Below, in pieces: positions 44,975 through 57,100 of a stretch of 64,000 bases of DNA. The notes beneath the pieces are model-generated. The model was not told the origin of the DNA. It worked only from the letters and a program-made list of their open reading frames with translations, and did not search any database. Within the stretch, counting starts at the first letter, position 1. Each line of letters begins with the position of its first letter. The stretch spans positions 434,001 to 498,000 of the forward strand of contig NW_024881673.1 in assembly GCF_019059575.1 (NCBI RefSeq), written 5' to 3'. Source of the stretch: Amphibalanus amphitrite (Eukaryota; Arthropoda; Thecostraca; Balanomorpha; Balanidae). A program made the position numbers and the translations under genes.

Positions 44975-46910
44975 TTCCATGGTCGCCCTTGGGTGGATAC
45001 GAGGTGATCCCCAAAGATGGAAGCAGTTCGTGCGTAACCGAGTGATCGAGATTCACAGTTTGACCAGCCCTGCCGACTGGGAGTTCGTGCCAGGGGAGGA
45101 CAATCCGTCAGACCTGACGACTCGAGGCGTATCGGCGGAGCAGCTGCTAGCGTCTGATGTGTGGCTGGTGGGGCCTGCCTGGCTGTCGGAGACCGCGGGT
45201 CACCCCCCACGACAGATCGAGTCGAAGGTGAGCGAGACTCCGGTCGACGAGGCCGTTCTGGTATCGGCTCCGGGTCCGGCCGAGTCTCCTCGGGAGACCG
45301 CGGCGTGTGACAGCGCCGGCGGCGCGGGAGGCGCGCGCTATCTCGGCGAGGCGCTGCTGCCCTCCGGTGAATCTTCGCCGGACAGAGATCTCGTTTCATC
45401 TGATTTTGTCAGGGGAGAAATGTTGAAAGAGTCTGAGGAAATCAGCAATGTTAGTTTGTTTGTGACTCAACCTGAGCGCGTCTTTCCGGTAGAGCGCTGG
45501 GGAAAGTTTTCAAAGGCGGTGCGAGTCGTAGCATGGGTGCGTCGCTTCATTGAAAACTGTCGCTGCCCTCAGCAGAGGTCCAGGCGTCATGAGTTGTCCT
45601 CCATCGAGTTGGCTGAGGCCAAGCGCGAGCTGCTGCGTCAGGAGCAGCGGAGCGAGTTTCACGAGGAGTGGACCGCTCTGGAGAAGGGTAAGAAAGTGTC
45701 AAAGGGCTCCAGCATTTTCCGATTGGCCCCCTTCGTGGGTGACGATGGTCTGCTGAGAATGGGCAGTAGGCTACAAATGTCTGACCTACAGTACGAGGAG
45801 AAGTACCCAGTGTTGTTACCCAGAGGCCATTTGTCCGAGCTTTTGGTCAGAGAACAACACCTCCTACTGAGTCATGCTGGTGTGAACACGATGGTAGCCA
45901 CGCTCAGAGGGGCCTATTTTATATTGGGTCTGCGCTGCCTCGCAAAACGTGTGAAACGTGGCTGTGTGTCGTGCCAGCGGCACGACTCGCAGCCGTGTAA
46001 TGAGGAGGCGGCTCCCTTGCCGGACTGTAGAGTGACCGAGTCGCCGCCATTCACAGTTACTGGTGTGGATTTCGCTGGGCCGATTTTCAGTGTCGATTTC
46101 CCGCGCAAAAAGTTTTATGTGTGTTTGTTTACGTGTGCCGTCACTCGCGCGGTACACCTTGAAATGACTGAGGCTTTGTCATTGGTAGAGTTTATGATGG
46201 CGCTGAGACGATTCTCGGCGAGGCGCGGTGTTCCCAGAGTCGTTTACTCGGACAACGCGCCGACTTTCAAGGGGGCTGACGCACAGCTGCAGCGTTTCTT
46301 TGGACACCTGGCTCCGGAGTGGAGATTTATCACACCTCACTCGCCGTGGTGGGGCGGGTGGTGGGAACGCCTCGTGCGATCCGTGAAGTCAGGACTCCGT
46401 AAGACACTTGGGACACGGTGTCTCTCACGGACAGAGCTTGAAACAGTCCTTTTCGAGATAGAGTGCTGCATAAACTCTCGCCCTCTAACCTTCGTCGGTG
46501 ACGGGCTCGAAGCAGCACCACCCCTGACGCCCTCTCACTTCCTGACTGGCAGAGGGACGGGTTTTCCCGCACGGGTCTTGGAAGACCCGGGTTCTGTGAA
46601 TCCCAGAGAGCTATCAGAGAGAGCTCGTGTGCGTGAGAAGCGGCTCAACAAGTTCTGGTCGGTCTGGTCGTCAGAATATCTCCGCTCACTGCCGCCAGTT
46701 GTCGGTAAGTTCCGGACTCGGGGCAGGTTAGCAGTCGGATCGCTTGTCCTGCTTCGGGAAGACAAGGTGCCCAGGATGAGGTGGGTTCACGGAGTAGTGA
46801 CGAAGCTTCACATGGGGAGGGACGGGCGAGTGAGATCAGTCGAGGTGCGGACCTCGTCAGGGCTGAAAACTCGTCCTATCCAACGCCTGCACGATTTGGA
46901 GGTGCAGTGA
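44964..46910 (+). pseudogene. BEL/Pao Pol, C-terminal part (RNase H end and integrase), out of frame
   Basis: It lies in the +1 frame relative to the upstream frame and has no start of its own that fits the family. It resumes at WTDSMVALGW, the last part of RNase H (its third catalytic Asp). An HHCC zinc-binding segment of integrase follows (HLLLSHAG and CVSCQR). The catalytic core has the D,D,E acids in VDFAGP, YSDNAPTF and WWERLVRS, spaced as expected. A DUF5641-type C-terminal domain (SLVLLREDKVPRMRW) follows. The stop is at 46908-46910. Except for the deletion, the reading frame is open. Confidence 0.9.
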
Positions 46911-47442
46911 TACTGGCAGCAGGGCGGGACCGATCACTGTCTTCAGCATTTACTAAATGCGGTGGTGACGTATATGTGTCCATTCTGTGTTTGGTCCGGT
47001 GTCGCCTGTGACTGTGGTGGTTCCTTTGTTTATATCGGGCTTGGAGTAAAGTCCGTGAGTGTAGAACCAAATTTGGTTTACTTGAGATTAGTACTCGTTC
47101 GGGTCAAATGTAGCGCCCACAGGCTAAACAGGTACTCTAGTTAGACTTGCGTATTGTGTTAAGTTGTCTGCCTCGCCTGCGAGAACTCGTGCTGAATGGC
47201 ACTTAAGATGTGTTTCGTTGAAGGTTAGCGTTTGAGATACATTGTCGCTCTTGGAGGTAGAGTGTCACTAGCGTATAATTTCACGTATTAGCCGCCTGTA
47301 GTCGGATTGCTTGGCGTTTAGACCTGAACTGTCTGTGTACCTATCATGTTAGTTAGTTCGCGGTCGATATCCATATGTTGTAGTGTACGTTAGCACAACC
47401 TTATAGCGGCAGTGACCATGTGTTTGAAGTTCTGTTGACTTC

Positions 47443-47456
47443 AAAGGCTGGGAGGA
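47443..47456 (+). promoter_or_regulatory. polypurine tract
   Basis: AAAGGCTGGGAGGA directly before the 3' LTR. It is the expected primer for plus-strand synthesis; two pyrimidines interrupt it. Confidence 0.65.
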
Positions 47457-47866
47457 TGTTGTAAATAATGTAGGCGACATCTAGCGGCAGGCATTGAATT
47501 AGCTTGGGAGACATCTAGCGGCAGGCATTGAATTAGCATTCATTCGAGTTCGTGTCGTGGGGCGGTGCGGTCGCCGGTCACGACCAAGGTCACGACAGTG
47601 TCGAGGCCAGAGTATATTGAGTGTGTCGAGGCCTTGGTGTCGAGCAGTTTTTCGTCGTTGGTTTTCGTCGGTCCCTCGGGACGAGCTGCAAGCAATAACG
47701 CACCTACCGTTCGTCGTTATCTGTATTGGACGTCAAACCCAATACACTCTGGAAGCCGAAATTATGTGTGAAGTTGAAGTCAAAGTGCGGTGGTTGTGCG
47801 CCGGTGATGGTCGCAGAAAATATAAGCACACGTGGTGAAGCAAGCTGAGCCGGTCGTTTCGTTACA
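47457..47866 (+). repeat. 3' LTR of the BEL/Pao element
   Basis: Same 410-base sequence as the 5' LTR, followed by target duplication CTGTG. Confidence 0.95.
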
Positions 47867-48312
47867 CTGTGAGTCCTGGTGGCAGCATTTTGTTGAATAC
47901 GAGACGCGGAATGAGCGGGCACTGAAAAGGTATAAGACAATACTAGCACGGTGCAGGAGAATGCGTATACAAACGACCAACGCTTGACCGGATCTGCTTG
48001 GAGTCGGCATAGTTCGTCAAAGGCGTAGTAGATGGGGGTCAGGGTGACCGTGCCCACTGCCTCGGTTCAAACAGGCTGGGGGCCAGCAATGTCTCTATCT
48101 TCCCCTGCCCTTTCCACTTTCAGTGCAGTGGCGGTCGCAGAGGGGGATCAGGGCCATGCCCTTCCCCCTCCAAAGGCTAATCAGGGGGCCATCATATCAT
48201 TTGCCCCCCCCAACAACCGGCCCCATGGGCGTATGGGGCTCTGGTCCTTTTCGATTGTCACGAGGCATAATAAGAAACCCACGCCAGCTATTTACAGCTC
48301 CCATACCAGTCT
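47867..48312. other. unannotated DNA with a hAT-like end fragment
   Basis: CAGTGGCGGTCGCAGAGGGG near 48125 followed by GCCATGCCC.. resembles hAT-type ends also seen near 61714. No pair with a duplication was found. Confidence 0.4.
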
Positions 48313-49511
48313 TTAACCCGCGCCCTGCTGGGGGGAGGGTGTTTGAACACCCCCTTTGTGGTTTTTCGCGAATATCGCAAAAACGGCAGCGCGGAGCGCC
48401 GCCGTTTTTGGTACATTTTATCATACATCAATTCTACACATGTTGTGAAAATTTCAGACCAAGGTCATTCAAGGTTAGGTCACCAGGTCACTTGAAGTGA
48501 CCTCACCTCATAAAAAGTTTCAATGTCTGTCATAGCTACACCGAGTGACCGATTGCTTTGAAACGTTCAGCAATTGCTAAGAGCAATAGCATGTACAAAA
48601 TGCATATCTCAGAATTTTGATATCGATGACCTAAGGTCAGGTCAATTTTGCGACCTCCCCATTATAAATAAGTCAATGGGAGAAAATTGAAATGCGCCTC
48701 TTTTGGACGAAAGACATTATAAACACTACCAAACACTGAATTGCAAGTGGTTCAGAAACACTGAACATGAAAATGGTGTCCGTGACCCCTGTTTATGCCC
48801 TGAGGTCATCTTAGGTCACGAATGGTATCTAACAGTTTTTCGCAAATAACTTTTGATAGAGGCATGATAGAGCGATGAAAACGCCTTAGATGTGTTCAGC
48901 TCGACGATACGGATCGACTGGTATGCAACATGACCCTTTCCGGTCAGGTCATGACCTTGACCTGAGGTCAAGTTTTCAAGTTGACCTTTCAAGGTCAGGT
49001 TATAGTTCATACGATGCGTCTTGACGAGAGGAACACGATGCCGGTAAAAGTAAGCTCGTAAAAGGCTTGGGTCAAAAGTTATTGCAGAAAAACTGTTTCC
49101 GAAAAAAATCGGCTATTTTTGCAGTTTTTGCCCCCTGCAGGCAAAACCGTTGACGTTAGGTCAAATCTGAGAAAATTACTCAGAAAGGGCGTTAATAGGG
49201 CTATCGAATGCGCTTTTCCGCGGGGCTGTAGCTCTATTGGTTCCCGAGTTATGCGTTGGCTTCTTGGAAATTGTCGACATTCGACCTGGAAATCGGCGAA
49301 ATTTTGCCTTCAATGACCTCTGGTGACCTGACCTCTGACCTGACCAAAAAATTGACCGAAGTAATTTCCTCATTATTTTTGACGCTCTTTCGAACGCCGC
49401 CTTCCGCGTATCGCTACGTGGCCCAGGAGCCGAGTTAGAGGGGGGGGGTGTTCAAACACACCCCCCCAGCAGGGCGTGGAAATCCAGGACCACCAGTCGG
49501 GCGCGGGTTAA
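48313..49511 (+). mobile_element. TTAA element, body B (B2), complete
   Basis: TTAA at 48313-48316 and 49508-49511. Ends CCCGCGCCCTGCTGGGG and CCAGCAGGGCG / CCAGTCGGGCGCGGG. Nearly identical to B1 throughout. It shares its right TTAA with C1. Confidence 0.9.
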
Positions 49512-50511
49512 CCCTATTCCTGGCGGGGGGGGGGGGCCTCAGGAGCCCCCCCCCCCCTGAGGTTTTTTGGTTATATCTCCCAAACGCGTTGAGCTAGGAA
49601 GCTCAAATTTTCTGACTTTTCCTAAAAGGCTTCTACGCAACATGTCTGAAAATTTTGAGTTGATCTGACCTCAGGTCAGGTCACCAGAGGCGGTTTGGTG
49701 ACGCTACCTCAGAAAAGTTTGCAATCACGCCAGAGCTAGAGTTTTTGACCGATCAATTTCTTCTCTTCAGGGTTTAGTTAGGGTACCAGTATGTGCAATT
49801 TGTATATCTCGGAATTTTGATATCGGTGACCTAAGGTCAGGTCAATTTCGCGACCTCCCCATTATAAGTCAATGGGGGAAAAATCAACTCCCTGTTTTTA
49901 CCACTAAAACGGGTCGGAATGGCCCCATATACCATACATGACTTCATATACGATCAACCTTCACTACCTTGAGGTCTGTTTTGCTGTTGGGCAGCTGTGA
50001 GGTCATGTGACGTCATCAAAGGTCACCAAAGGTTTTTGGCCAATAACTCCGTACAGGAACAAGATACAGACGCGTGGATGGTCTCATTGTGTTCAGCTCG
50101 TCAAGACGCATCGAATGATATACATGATGACCTCGAGGTCACGTGACCTGAGGTCAACCTTTGACCTTGACCTTTCGAGGTCAAAATATATATCATTCGA
50201 TGCGGATTGACGAGAGGATCACGATGATGCCCTTAGTTTGTTCCTATCTTGACTAATTCGAAAGTTATTCGAGAAAAACTCTCTCCATATCTAGTGCCGC
50301 CATTTTGACTTTTTCGACCCCTGTGACGTCATCTTTGACCTGACCTGAAAATGACCTTAGTAAAAATTGTAGATCTTGGCCGTGCGTATCCGATGCCGTT
50401 TACCGCTTGTCGCTATCTTGCTTCGTTCTCGAGATCTCAGGGGGGGGGGCCGAATCGGCCCCCCCCCCGCCAGTTTCTTGTCCCGGCGGAGCCCGCCAGG
50501 AATAGGGTTAA
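49508..50511 (+). mobile_element. TTAA element C1: body E interior with different ends
   Basis: TTAA at 49508-49511 and 50508-50511. The left end is CCCTATTCCTGGCGGGG. The right end has CCCGCCAG and CCCGCCAGGAATAGGG. From about 49803 to 50438 it equals E1's interior; the left ~295 and right ~70 bases do not. Length is 1,004, the same as E1. Confidence 0.88.
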
Positions 50512-50963
50512 GGGTCCTACACTGATCTCGGAGGGCCCTTCAGTGGCGGTCAAGCGCCCACATTGACGGATGAGGACCCACATTGACTTCTGAGGCCCCT
50601 CCACTGGCATTTGAGGGTCCCTACACCGGCCTTAAGGGCCCAGTCGTCGCCTGAGGGCCTCATTCCGGCCTCTGGTGGCCTCATTTCTGTCTCTGGTGTC
50701 CCAAGACTATCCTTTAGGTGCCTCTGAGCATGGGATCTGAGGCATGGGATCTGAGGGCCCCGCACTGCGGGGCCCTCAGTTCCCGTGCCGCTATTTTCTC
50801 ATGCCGGTAAGCCCATGCCAGTATTTTAGGGTCCCACACTGATCTCTGAGGGCCCATGCTGGCCTGTAAGGACCCACATTAGCCCTCGATGACCCAAGTC
50901 GGCATCTAAAGGTCTCAAGCTGCCCTTTGCAGGCCCTGTACTGGTCTCTGATTTCTGAGAGCC
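50512..50963. repeat. degenerate GAGGGCCC-type tandem repeats
   Basis: Loosely repeated 25-35-base units with TGAGGGCCC and GGCCTC words. Similar to 59260-59563 and 60739-61010. Confidence 0.65.
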
Positions 50964-51987
50964 TTAACCCTCGCCGGCCGAGGGGGGGGGGCGGCAGGTG
51001 CCGCCCCCCCCGTCATAGGGCTTTTTCGCGATAGCTCCGAACACGCTGGGGATAGAGAGCTGAAACTTGGCATACCTGACCTTTGATTCAAGCCGGATCT
51101 TTTGACACCAACCACATTTTCGGGTCAGGTCAGGTCACTGACCTATGACGTCATAAGTAAACCTCTGCACGGTCTTCAGATGTCGCAACTTCGCAACGCC
51201 CTCACTGCCAGAGGAGATGTCACAGGGAAATACAACTTGCAGGATCTAGTATCCATTATGAGTCTCACAACTTGTATATCTCGGATTTCTCCTAAAGGTC
51301 ATATGAGGTCAGGTCATTTTCGTGACCTCACCATTTCAATAAGTCAATGGGGAAAAAAGAAAACTGCTATTTTGGCGCCGGGAACGATCTCCAACTATCT
51401 CAAGCACACATCATCGTGATTTAATGCACTCTTTGTTAGGTTAGATGAGTCACTTTTGCAATGTTTACCTTGTGTGACGTCATTTATAACGTCATCAAGG
51501 TCATATTCGTTTTTCGTCAATAACTCTTAATCAAATTGAGATAACGAGTCGGGAAAGCCACCAGTGGACTCAGGAAGACCTGCCGAATCGAATGTAATGC
51601 GACATGACCTCTTTCTACCAACTTCGTGACCTGGGGGTGCTGACCTGACCTTGACCTGAGGTCAACACCCTAAGTTGACCTGACCCGAACAAAAAGTATA
51701 TCATTCGAGCGTGGCGAACACGATGCTGCCAAACTCGCGTTCTGTGGCCATTTTTTGCGAAGTTATTCGCCACAAACTGAACCGTACCTTGGGGCACTTG
51801 ACCTGACCTCAGAGGTCACCGGTTGACCTAGGACCTTAAAATCGGGTACCAATCTCTGCGTCTCGCAACGGAGCACACGCTCGTTTTTCCGCGACGCGCT
51901 AGCTCCACCAGGGGCGAAACGGCGAGGGGGGTCGTACACCCTCGGCCGGCGCGTATGTAGAAAACCAATAGGTCCGGTGAGGGTTAA
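50964..51987 (+). mobile_element. TTAA element, body J (J5), complete and uninterrupted
   Basis: TTAA at 50964-50967 and 51984-51987. The left end is CCCTCGCCGGCCGAGGGG; the right end closes GGTCCGGTGAGGG. It serves as the empty-site reference for the insertion in J1. Confidence 0.88.
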
Positions 51988-52144
51988 GAGCCCTGGGTCT
52001 GAAAATTTCACAACATGTGTGGAAAAGATGCATGAACAGGTGTATAAGAAACGGCGTCGCTCCGGGTCGACGTTTTTGAGACATCTGCGAAAAACCGCGG
52101 GGGAGGGGGGCTATTCAAACACCCCCCGGCCTTGCGCGGGTTAA
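51988..52144 (+). mobile_element. end fragment, B-like
   Basis: The sequence reads like the left ~150 bases of body B in inverse orientation (CACAACATGTGTGGAAAAGA). It ends with a hairpin (loop TATTCAAACA) and CCTTGCGCGGG-TTAA at 52141-52144. Confidence 0.65.
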
Positions 52145-53945
52145 CCCTCGCCCATGTAGGGGGGTGCAACCCCCCTGAGGTTTTTCTTAGCTACACGCCG
52201 AACCGTTTCAGATAGCCTGCTCAAATTTTCAATACCCTATGGAGCATCCTTTGCGCAACTTTTGGTATTTTTTTTTGTCAAGGTCGTGTCAGGTCACGGA
52301 GTTATGACGTCATAAAGAGAAAAACCTCCGGCCAGATTTACGCTAAATTGGAGATTGCTTCACATTGGTATAAATGCCGACTGACCTGACACACTGATGG
52401 ATTGTTTTAGAATCACAACTGGCTGATTTGACATTGGCACAATGTCCGTTGACATTTTGAAGGTTACTAAAGGTCAAGGTAAGGTCAGTGACCTCGGTTG
52501 ACCTGTAATGACTTCTTGCACTTGTATGCCTTTTCGGGGTATTTTGATGCCCTGAATTCGAATTTGCTATCCATTTCAGACATCGTCGGTTGTTTCTTGT
52601 AGTTCATTTTGGGTCAGGGTCAGGTCAGTGACGTCACACGCCTGACGTAACCCAATGCACAAATGACCTTGCAGACTTCCGATGCTCCCAACGCATCATT
52701 TTTAGAGTTAGGTATGACATCGAAATACACACCAAAACGATAGAGAATTGATCAAGGATCACGAAAGTGAAGGATTCAAGTCGATAGGGGAAGTTGGGGC
52801 AATGCCGGAGTTGGGGCAAAGCCGAAATTCGAGATATTTCGAAAACCGTAAGACATGGATGCCACCTGTCAGTGATGCTCTGAAGCTTAAGTGACTACAA
52901 TTATCGCATGTTTGTTACGAGTCGTCATTCGGAATACTTCGACTGTGAGGGCGCCAAGAGCGTTTTCAAGGTACGTTTCCCTTGTACTACATGCGCCTTT
53001 GAAGCTGCATTTTTTACTCATTATGCTACCGTTTGTCTGGCCAATTCGGTCAAGTAATCTTTAGCATGTCTTTGCATAAGTGTGCTGCCTATTTGAAATT
53101 TATACAGCACGTTGAAAAGTTATGGGCCTGCAAATGAAAGTATGGCTGGCTGGGGTAATGCCGAAAACGTGCGATTACGCACGTGTTAAAAGCACGCTAC
53201 GTGGACTTTACTGCTGTAGAATAGCAACGCGTATTTTTAGTCACACAAATTACACTTTCAACCGACACAACGGCCTGTTACCTATAAGGAATGATTTACC
53301 TGGCATTTTCTTATTATATCACACAATTATAACTTCCAGTGTGCACCGCGTCCTCAAGCTCTTGAAACGTGTGTCAGCTTTGATGAATTCTGGATAAAGT
53401 TTGAGATAAAATGGCAAAACATCAATGTCGGGATTCCCCGTAGATCATTTCTCCCATTTTCGGCTTTCCCCGCAGTCCGGGGCAACGCCGGAAAAGTCAC
53501 TTCTTTGATATTTTTAGTTTGTGCGCTTAACGGTATGCGAATTCTTCAAATGCGCCTGGTATGTTTGAAAGGCAAAAGACTGGCCTCTCGAATGACGCCA
53601 ACAAGAATAGCGTATGTTGTCTACCTTGCGTGCTACGAGCGTCAGAAAAAAAGTCTTCGGCGTTCCCCCAACTTCCCCTATCTCTTACCGTTTTGCCGCA
53701 ATCGGCGCGGAAATCTGAAAAAGTTAGATTTTTTTTCGAAAATTTGATCTTTGACCGGTCATAAGTAGGTCAAATGTTGACCTAGGACCAAAAAATATAC
53801 CACCAATCGCGAGACCTCGTTGAGAGCAATCCGTTGGTCTTTTCCGCTAAGCTCTAAGACGCTCCGTTTTCAAACGCCAGGGGGGTCGCACCAACCCCCC
53901 TACATGGGCGAAGGTGGCAAAACACTGTTTACGGGCGAGGGTTAA
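52141..53945 (+). mobile_element. TTAA element, body O (O2), interrupted by a MITE
   Basis: TTAA at 52141-52144 and 53942-53945. The left end is CCCTCGCCCATGTAGGGGG. The right end has CCCCCTACATGGGCGAAGG and then TTTACGGGCGAGGG. Without the 894-base insertion it is about 911 bp, close to O1. Confidence 0.85.
52787..53678. mobile_element. 892-bp TA-flanked MITE, copy 2
   Basis: Same element as 18116-19007. Flanks are TA at 52785-52786 and 53679-53680. O1 at ~37400 reads GTCGATATCTCCCACCG without the element, confirming a TA duplication. Confidence 0.92.
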
Positions 53946-54518
53946 ATGCTGACAGAGGGCCCTCTGTTGATTGGCAGGGCTCGCTGAAATCGGAAAGAGG
54001 GTCCTTCTTAGATAAAAAAGGATTTCTTAGAGCGATCAGTAGGCCATACTTATGATTTTATACCTAATTTTTTATACATAATATTGAAGAGGACCTTTTT
54101 TAGATTACCACACCATCCTGCCTGCGGCTCTGGGACTCTGTGGTGTTAGCCCGGCTATCTGACGTCCTTCCTGTCCGGCCGCAGCTGCAGCGGCGCGGTC
54201 ACCGTTCCTGTGTCGGTGGCGGCGGTTCGGAGCAGCGCTATCGGTGGAGCGGAAGGGCAGCTCACGATTCGTCACCGTCTTTGTCCGTGGCCTGACCGGC
54301 TCGGCTCGCTGGCTGGATGTGTACTGCGGTCTGGTGCGCACGTTCAAATTCTTCAAAACACAGTGGCCGAGAGCTGGTGGTGTCAGTTTCAGAAAAAGCT
54401 TGTCCAATGTCCGTCCGGAGTCCAATAGGTTGTCCGTCCAAAAATGTCCAAATCAGCCATTTGTCCAAAGATGTCCGAAACCTACGCAGTAGTTAAAAAG
54501 CATCACTTTTTTTTCCTT
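53946..54518. other. no recognised gene; contains dispersed repeat 54107-54198
   Basis: It includes the second copy of the 2738-2829 repeat. Downstream, CCGTCTTTGTCCGTGGCC.. and repeated TGTCCAAA/TGTCCGT words (54400-54490) are of unknown origin. Confidence 0.45.
54107..54198 (+). repeat. dispersed repeat, second copy of 2738-2829
   Basis: Near-identical to 2738-2829, same orientation. Confidence 0.8.
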
Positions 54519-55099
54519 TCAACCCTCACCCGCACATGCCATTTTACCATCCTAGAACGCACATGGGGGGGGGGGGCGGCTGCCACCCTACCCCCCCCCC
54601 CCCATTGCCATTTCGTTACTGTTGGAGATAGAGCTTCGCGGTAGTGAGCAAAAAGATTATTTAGGAAGAGACGAATCCAATGATATTCAGTTTTACCTTC
54701 GCAGGTCAGTAAATGACCTTCCAGATCAGATCAAGCTAAAAAATGTTGCTGTTTTGGGTCACCATTGTATATCAAGTGCGCCGCTCACCATGCATCGATG
54801 ACGAAGCTGTTTTGTGGTGCCAAGCAGGCTAGAACCTCTTTGTCACACTATCCGACCAAGTTGTTGCTGCTGAGGTCATTTCAGGTCAAGTTAGGTCAAG
54901 GTCAATGATATGTGTTTGTATGTCTGTGTGTGTCTGTGTGCCTATACTGATGTGTTCACCGATTGTTTATGTGTCCATCATACCGGGCTTCTCAAAAAAG
55001 TTAGACGATTTTATAACTAACGTATTGAAGGGTGTATCAGTGCAACAAAACATAATTGGGTATCACCTAAAAGCCTCATCAAAGACATTTCGTTTGAGG

Positions 55100-57100
55100 G
55101 GATTTTGATCCTCGGCAGTCGCCTTTCTGAGCCGCGCCGAGGTAATGTTCGAGATGATTCCCTTTTTGCTCGATGCACAGTTTAGCCCGGCGCAGCGCGA
55201 CCTTTGCTGCAGCACGACCCATGCACGGAAAGCTGCAGACGGCACACCGCTGACATCACTGCATCCTTACGATCTTCGGAACTTTTTGGGTGGTTTTGGT
55301 ACACCTGGGACTTGAGGTGGTGCTATAGGAGAAAGTCCGGTGGGGTTACGTTCGGAAAATTCGCCGACCACGGGCGTGTCTCGAACCTTGAGATCACGCG
55401 CTGCCCGAAGCGCTCCCACAGCCCCTCCCGGTTTTCTTTAGCGGTATTGGCGTCGCACCGTCTTGCTGGAACCATTGGATCTTAAGCGTATCCGGATCTC
55501 TGCTCATCCTGATATTGCAGAACCCTCCAAAACGTCGCCAGAGCCACCCGATATCGCTGACCATTGACAGTCTGAGTAGCGCATCTCTCACACGAGTGGT
55601 GTTCGCCGTGAGCCTTTGATTGGGTTTATGGCTGCCGCTGTGTTCCTTGAATTGCGTGAACCTATTGTTAACCCGCGCCCCGCTGGGGGGGGCAGAATCT
55701 GCCCCCCTCCCGTTTTTCGCCAATAACTTCTAAACGCGTTACGCCAGCGACGTCAAACTTTCAGTACCTTATCATACATCAATTTGACACGTTCCCTGAA
55801 AATTTCAGCGAAATCCGTCGGAAAATTTTTGAGAAATTGACGTTTTAGTGACGTCATGTTCGCCATTTTCGCCTAAAAAACGGCAAAATTTCAAACGCCG
55901 CTAACTTCTTCATTTTTAAAGGAATCAAGACGTAACAAAAAAGGTTATACGTGATTCTACTTTGTCTATCAAATGGCTATCTCGGTTTTTTAAAAAATTT
56001 GGATTTTGGCCAAAATTTTTCCAAAAAACTGACTTTTTTGGGAAAATATTTATAAAATCCAAAATTTTGAGTTTATCGAAAAACCGGAATATATGTCAAA
56101 GAAGTGGTCTATGTGCACCTACATACCAATTTTGAGAAGAATCGGTTCAAAAATGTGGGAGTTATTCAAAATTTTATGACGTCACGACACACAAAAATTT
56201 TGAAAAATGATTTTTTGGAAGTTCTAGACCTCTTATGGAAATAAAAATAACACCATTCGATTCGCCGTGAAAAACTGCATCGGATAGACACCTTTTTAGG
56301 CCTTAACAACCAACTTCAAAATTTGACCTCCCTTGACCTGACCTTGACCTGACCTCGACCTGAAATTCATCCAGAGGTGGTCCATATCACTTATTGAGTG
56401 TGCCTATTGAATTCCATGAGTAAAATGACCATAAAACATGTGTCGCACATGCCCTTTTCTATATTTTGTTTTTGGTGACCTGACCTGACCTGACCTGACC
56501 TTGACCTTGACCTTTGAACGACATTGTGTGCAACGAATATTGTCTTGGTAGTCTAAGAACACGTTTTGGGCAATCAGTCTCAGTCCATTCTTCGGCAACT
56601 ACGGTGCAAGGCCGATACTGTAGAAACTTGCATTTTGTACCCTTGACCTGACCTTGACCTGACCTCTGACCTACTTAAGCAAAAAAAATTGGGCTCTTAA
56701 GATCCGCCTTGTTGAGAGCTTTCGATTGCCGTTTTCCCCGTCTTTCTACGACCATCGGTTCGGAAGTTAGACAGGGGGGGCAGAATCTGCCCCCCCCCCC
56801 CCCCCCAGCAGGGCGCGTATGGCTGAATAGCCCAGCGGGGCGCGGGTTAACACTTCCTCGAGCCAGAAGCTTGTCAATAATGTGGAAAATTTTGTTTCAA
56901 GATGTTGCTCTCTTTGCCCTAAAGTGTTTGCGGATCTTACATGGTGTCGAACCGACCGACTTAGTCTGGGAAAGCATAATTTCACGAGTTTTGCTTTTAC
57001 TTCCTAAGATCACGGCTTCATTTTTTAAGCTCAAACCATGGTGTCATATAAATCTACGAAAAATTCTCCGTTTTTTTACGTGCATTGATTTTCCTTAAAT
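55100..57100 (-). pseudogene. mariner transposase pseudogene
   Basis: On the minus strand the segment WFQQDGATP (55448-55474) is the well-known mariner/Tc1 transposase motif holding a catalytic Asp. Neighbouring frames are broken by stops and shifts, and the sequence is split by H1. Only the region around the motif is readable; the exact limits of the old gene are uncertain. It would have catalysed cut-and-paste transposition at TA; it cannot now make a full protein. Confidence 0.7.
55668..56850 (+). mobile_element. TTAA element H1 (N-like body), nested in the mariner pseudogene
   Basis: TTAA at 55668-55671 and 56847-56850. The left end is CCCGCGCCCCGCTGGGG. The right end has CCAGCAGGGCGCG and CCCAGCGGGGCGCGGG. 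Loops CAGAATCTG are the same at both ends. The body shares phrases with N (CAAACTTTCAGTACC) and with A (CCGTCGGAAAATTTTTGAGA). Confidence 0.85.

Larger units (their letters stand above)
41602..47866 (+). mobile_element. BEL/Pao LTR retrotransposon, 6,265 bp, recent insertion
   Basis: Two 410-bp LTRs that look identical (TGTTGT...GTTACA) enclose a gag-pol region. A 5-bp target duplication CTGTG flanks the element (41597-41601 and 47867-47871). The order is gag, protease, reverse transcriptase, RNase H remnant, integrase, which is the BEL/Pao layout with no envelope gene seen. Identical LTRs mean a young copy, but pol has an internal deletion near 44961-44969. Confidence 0.95.
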
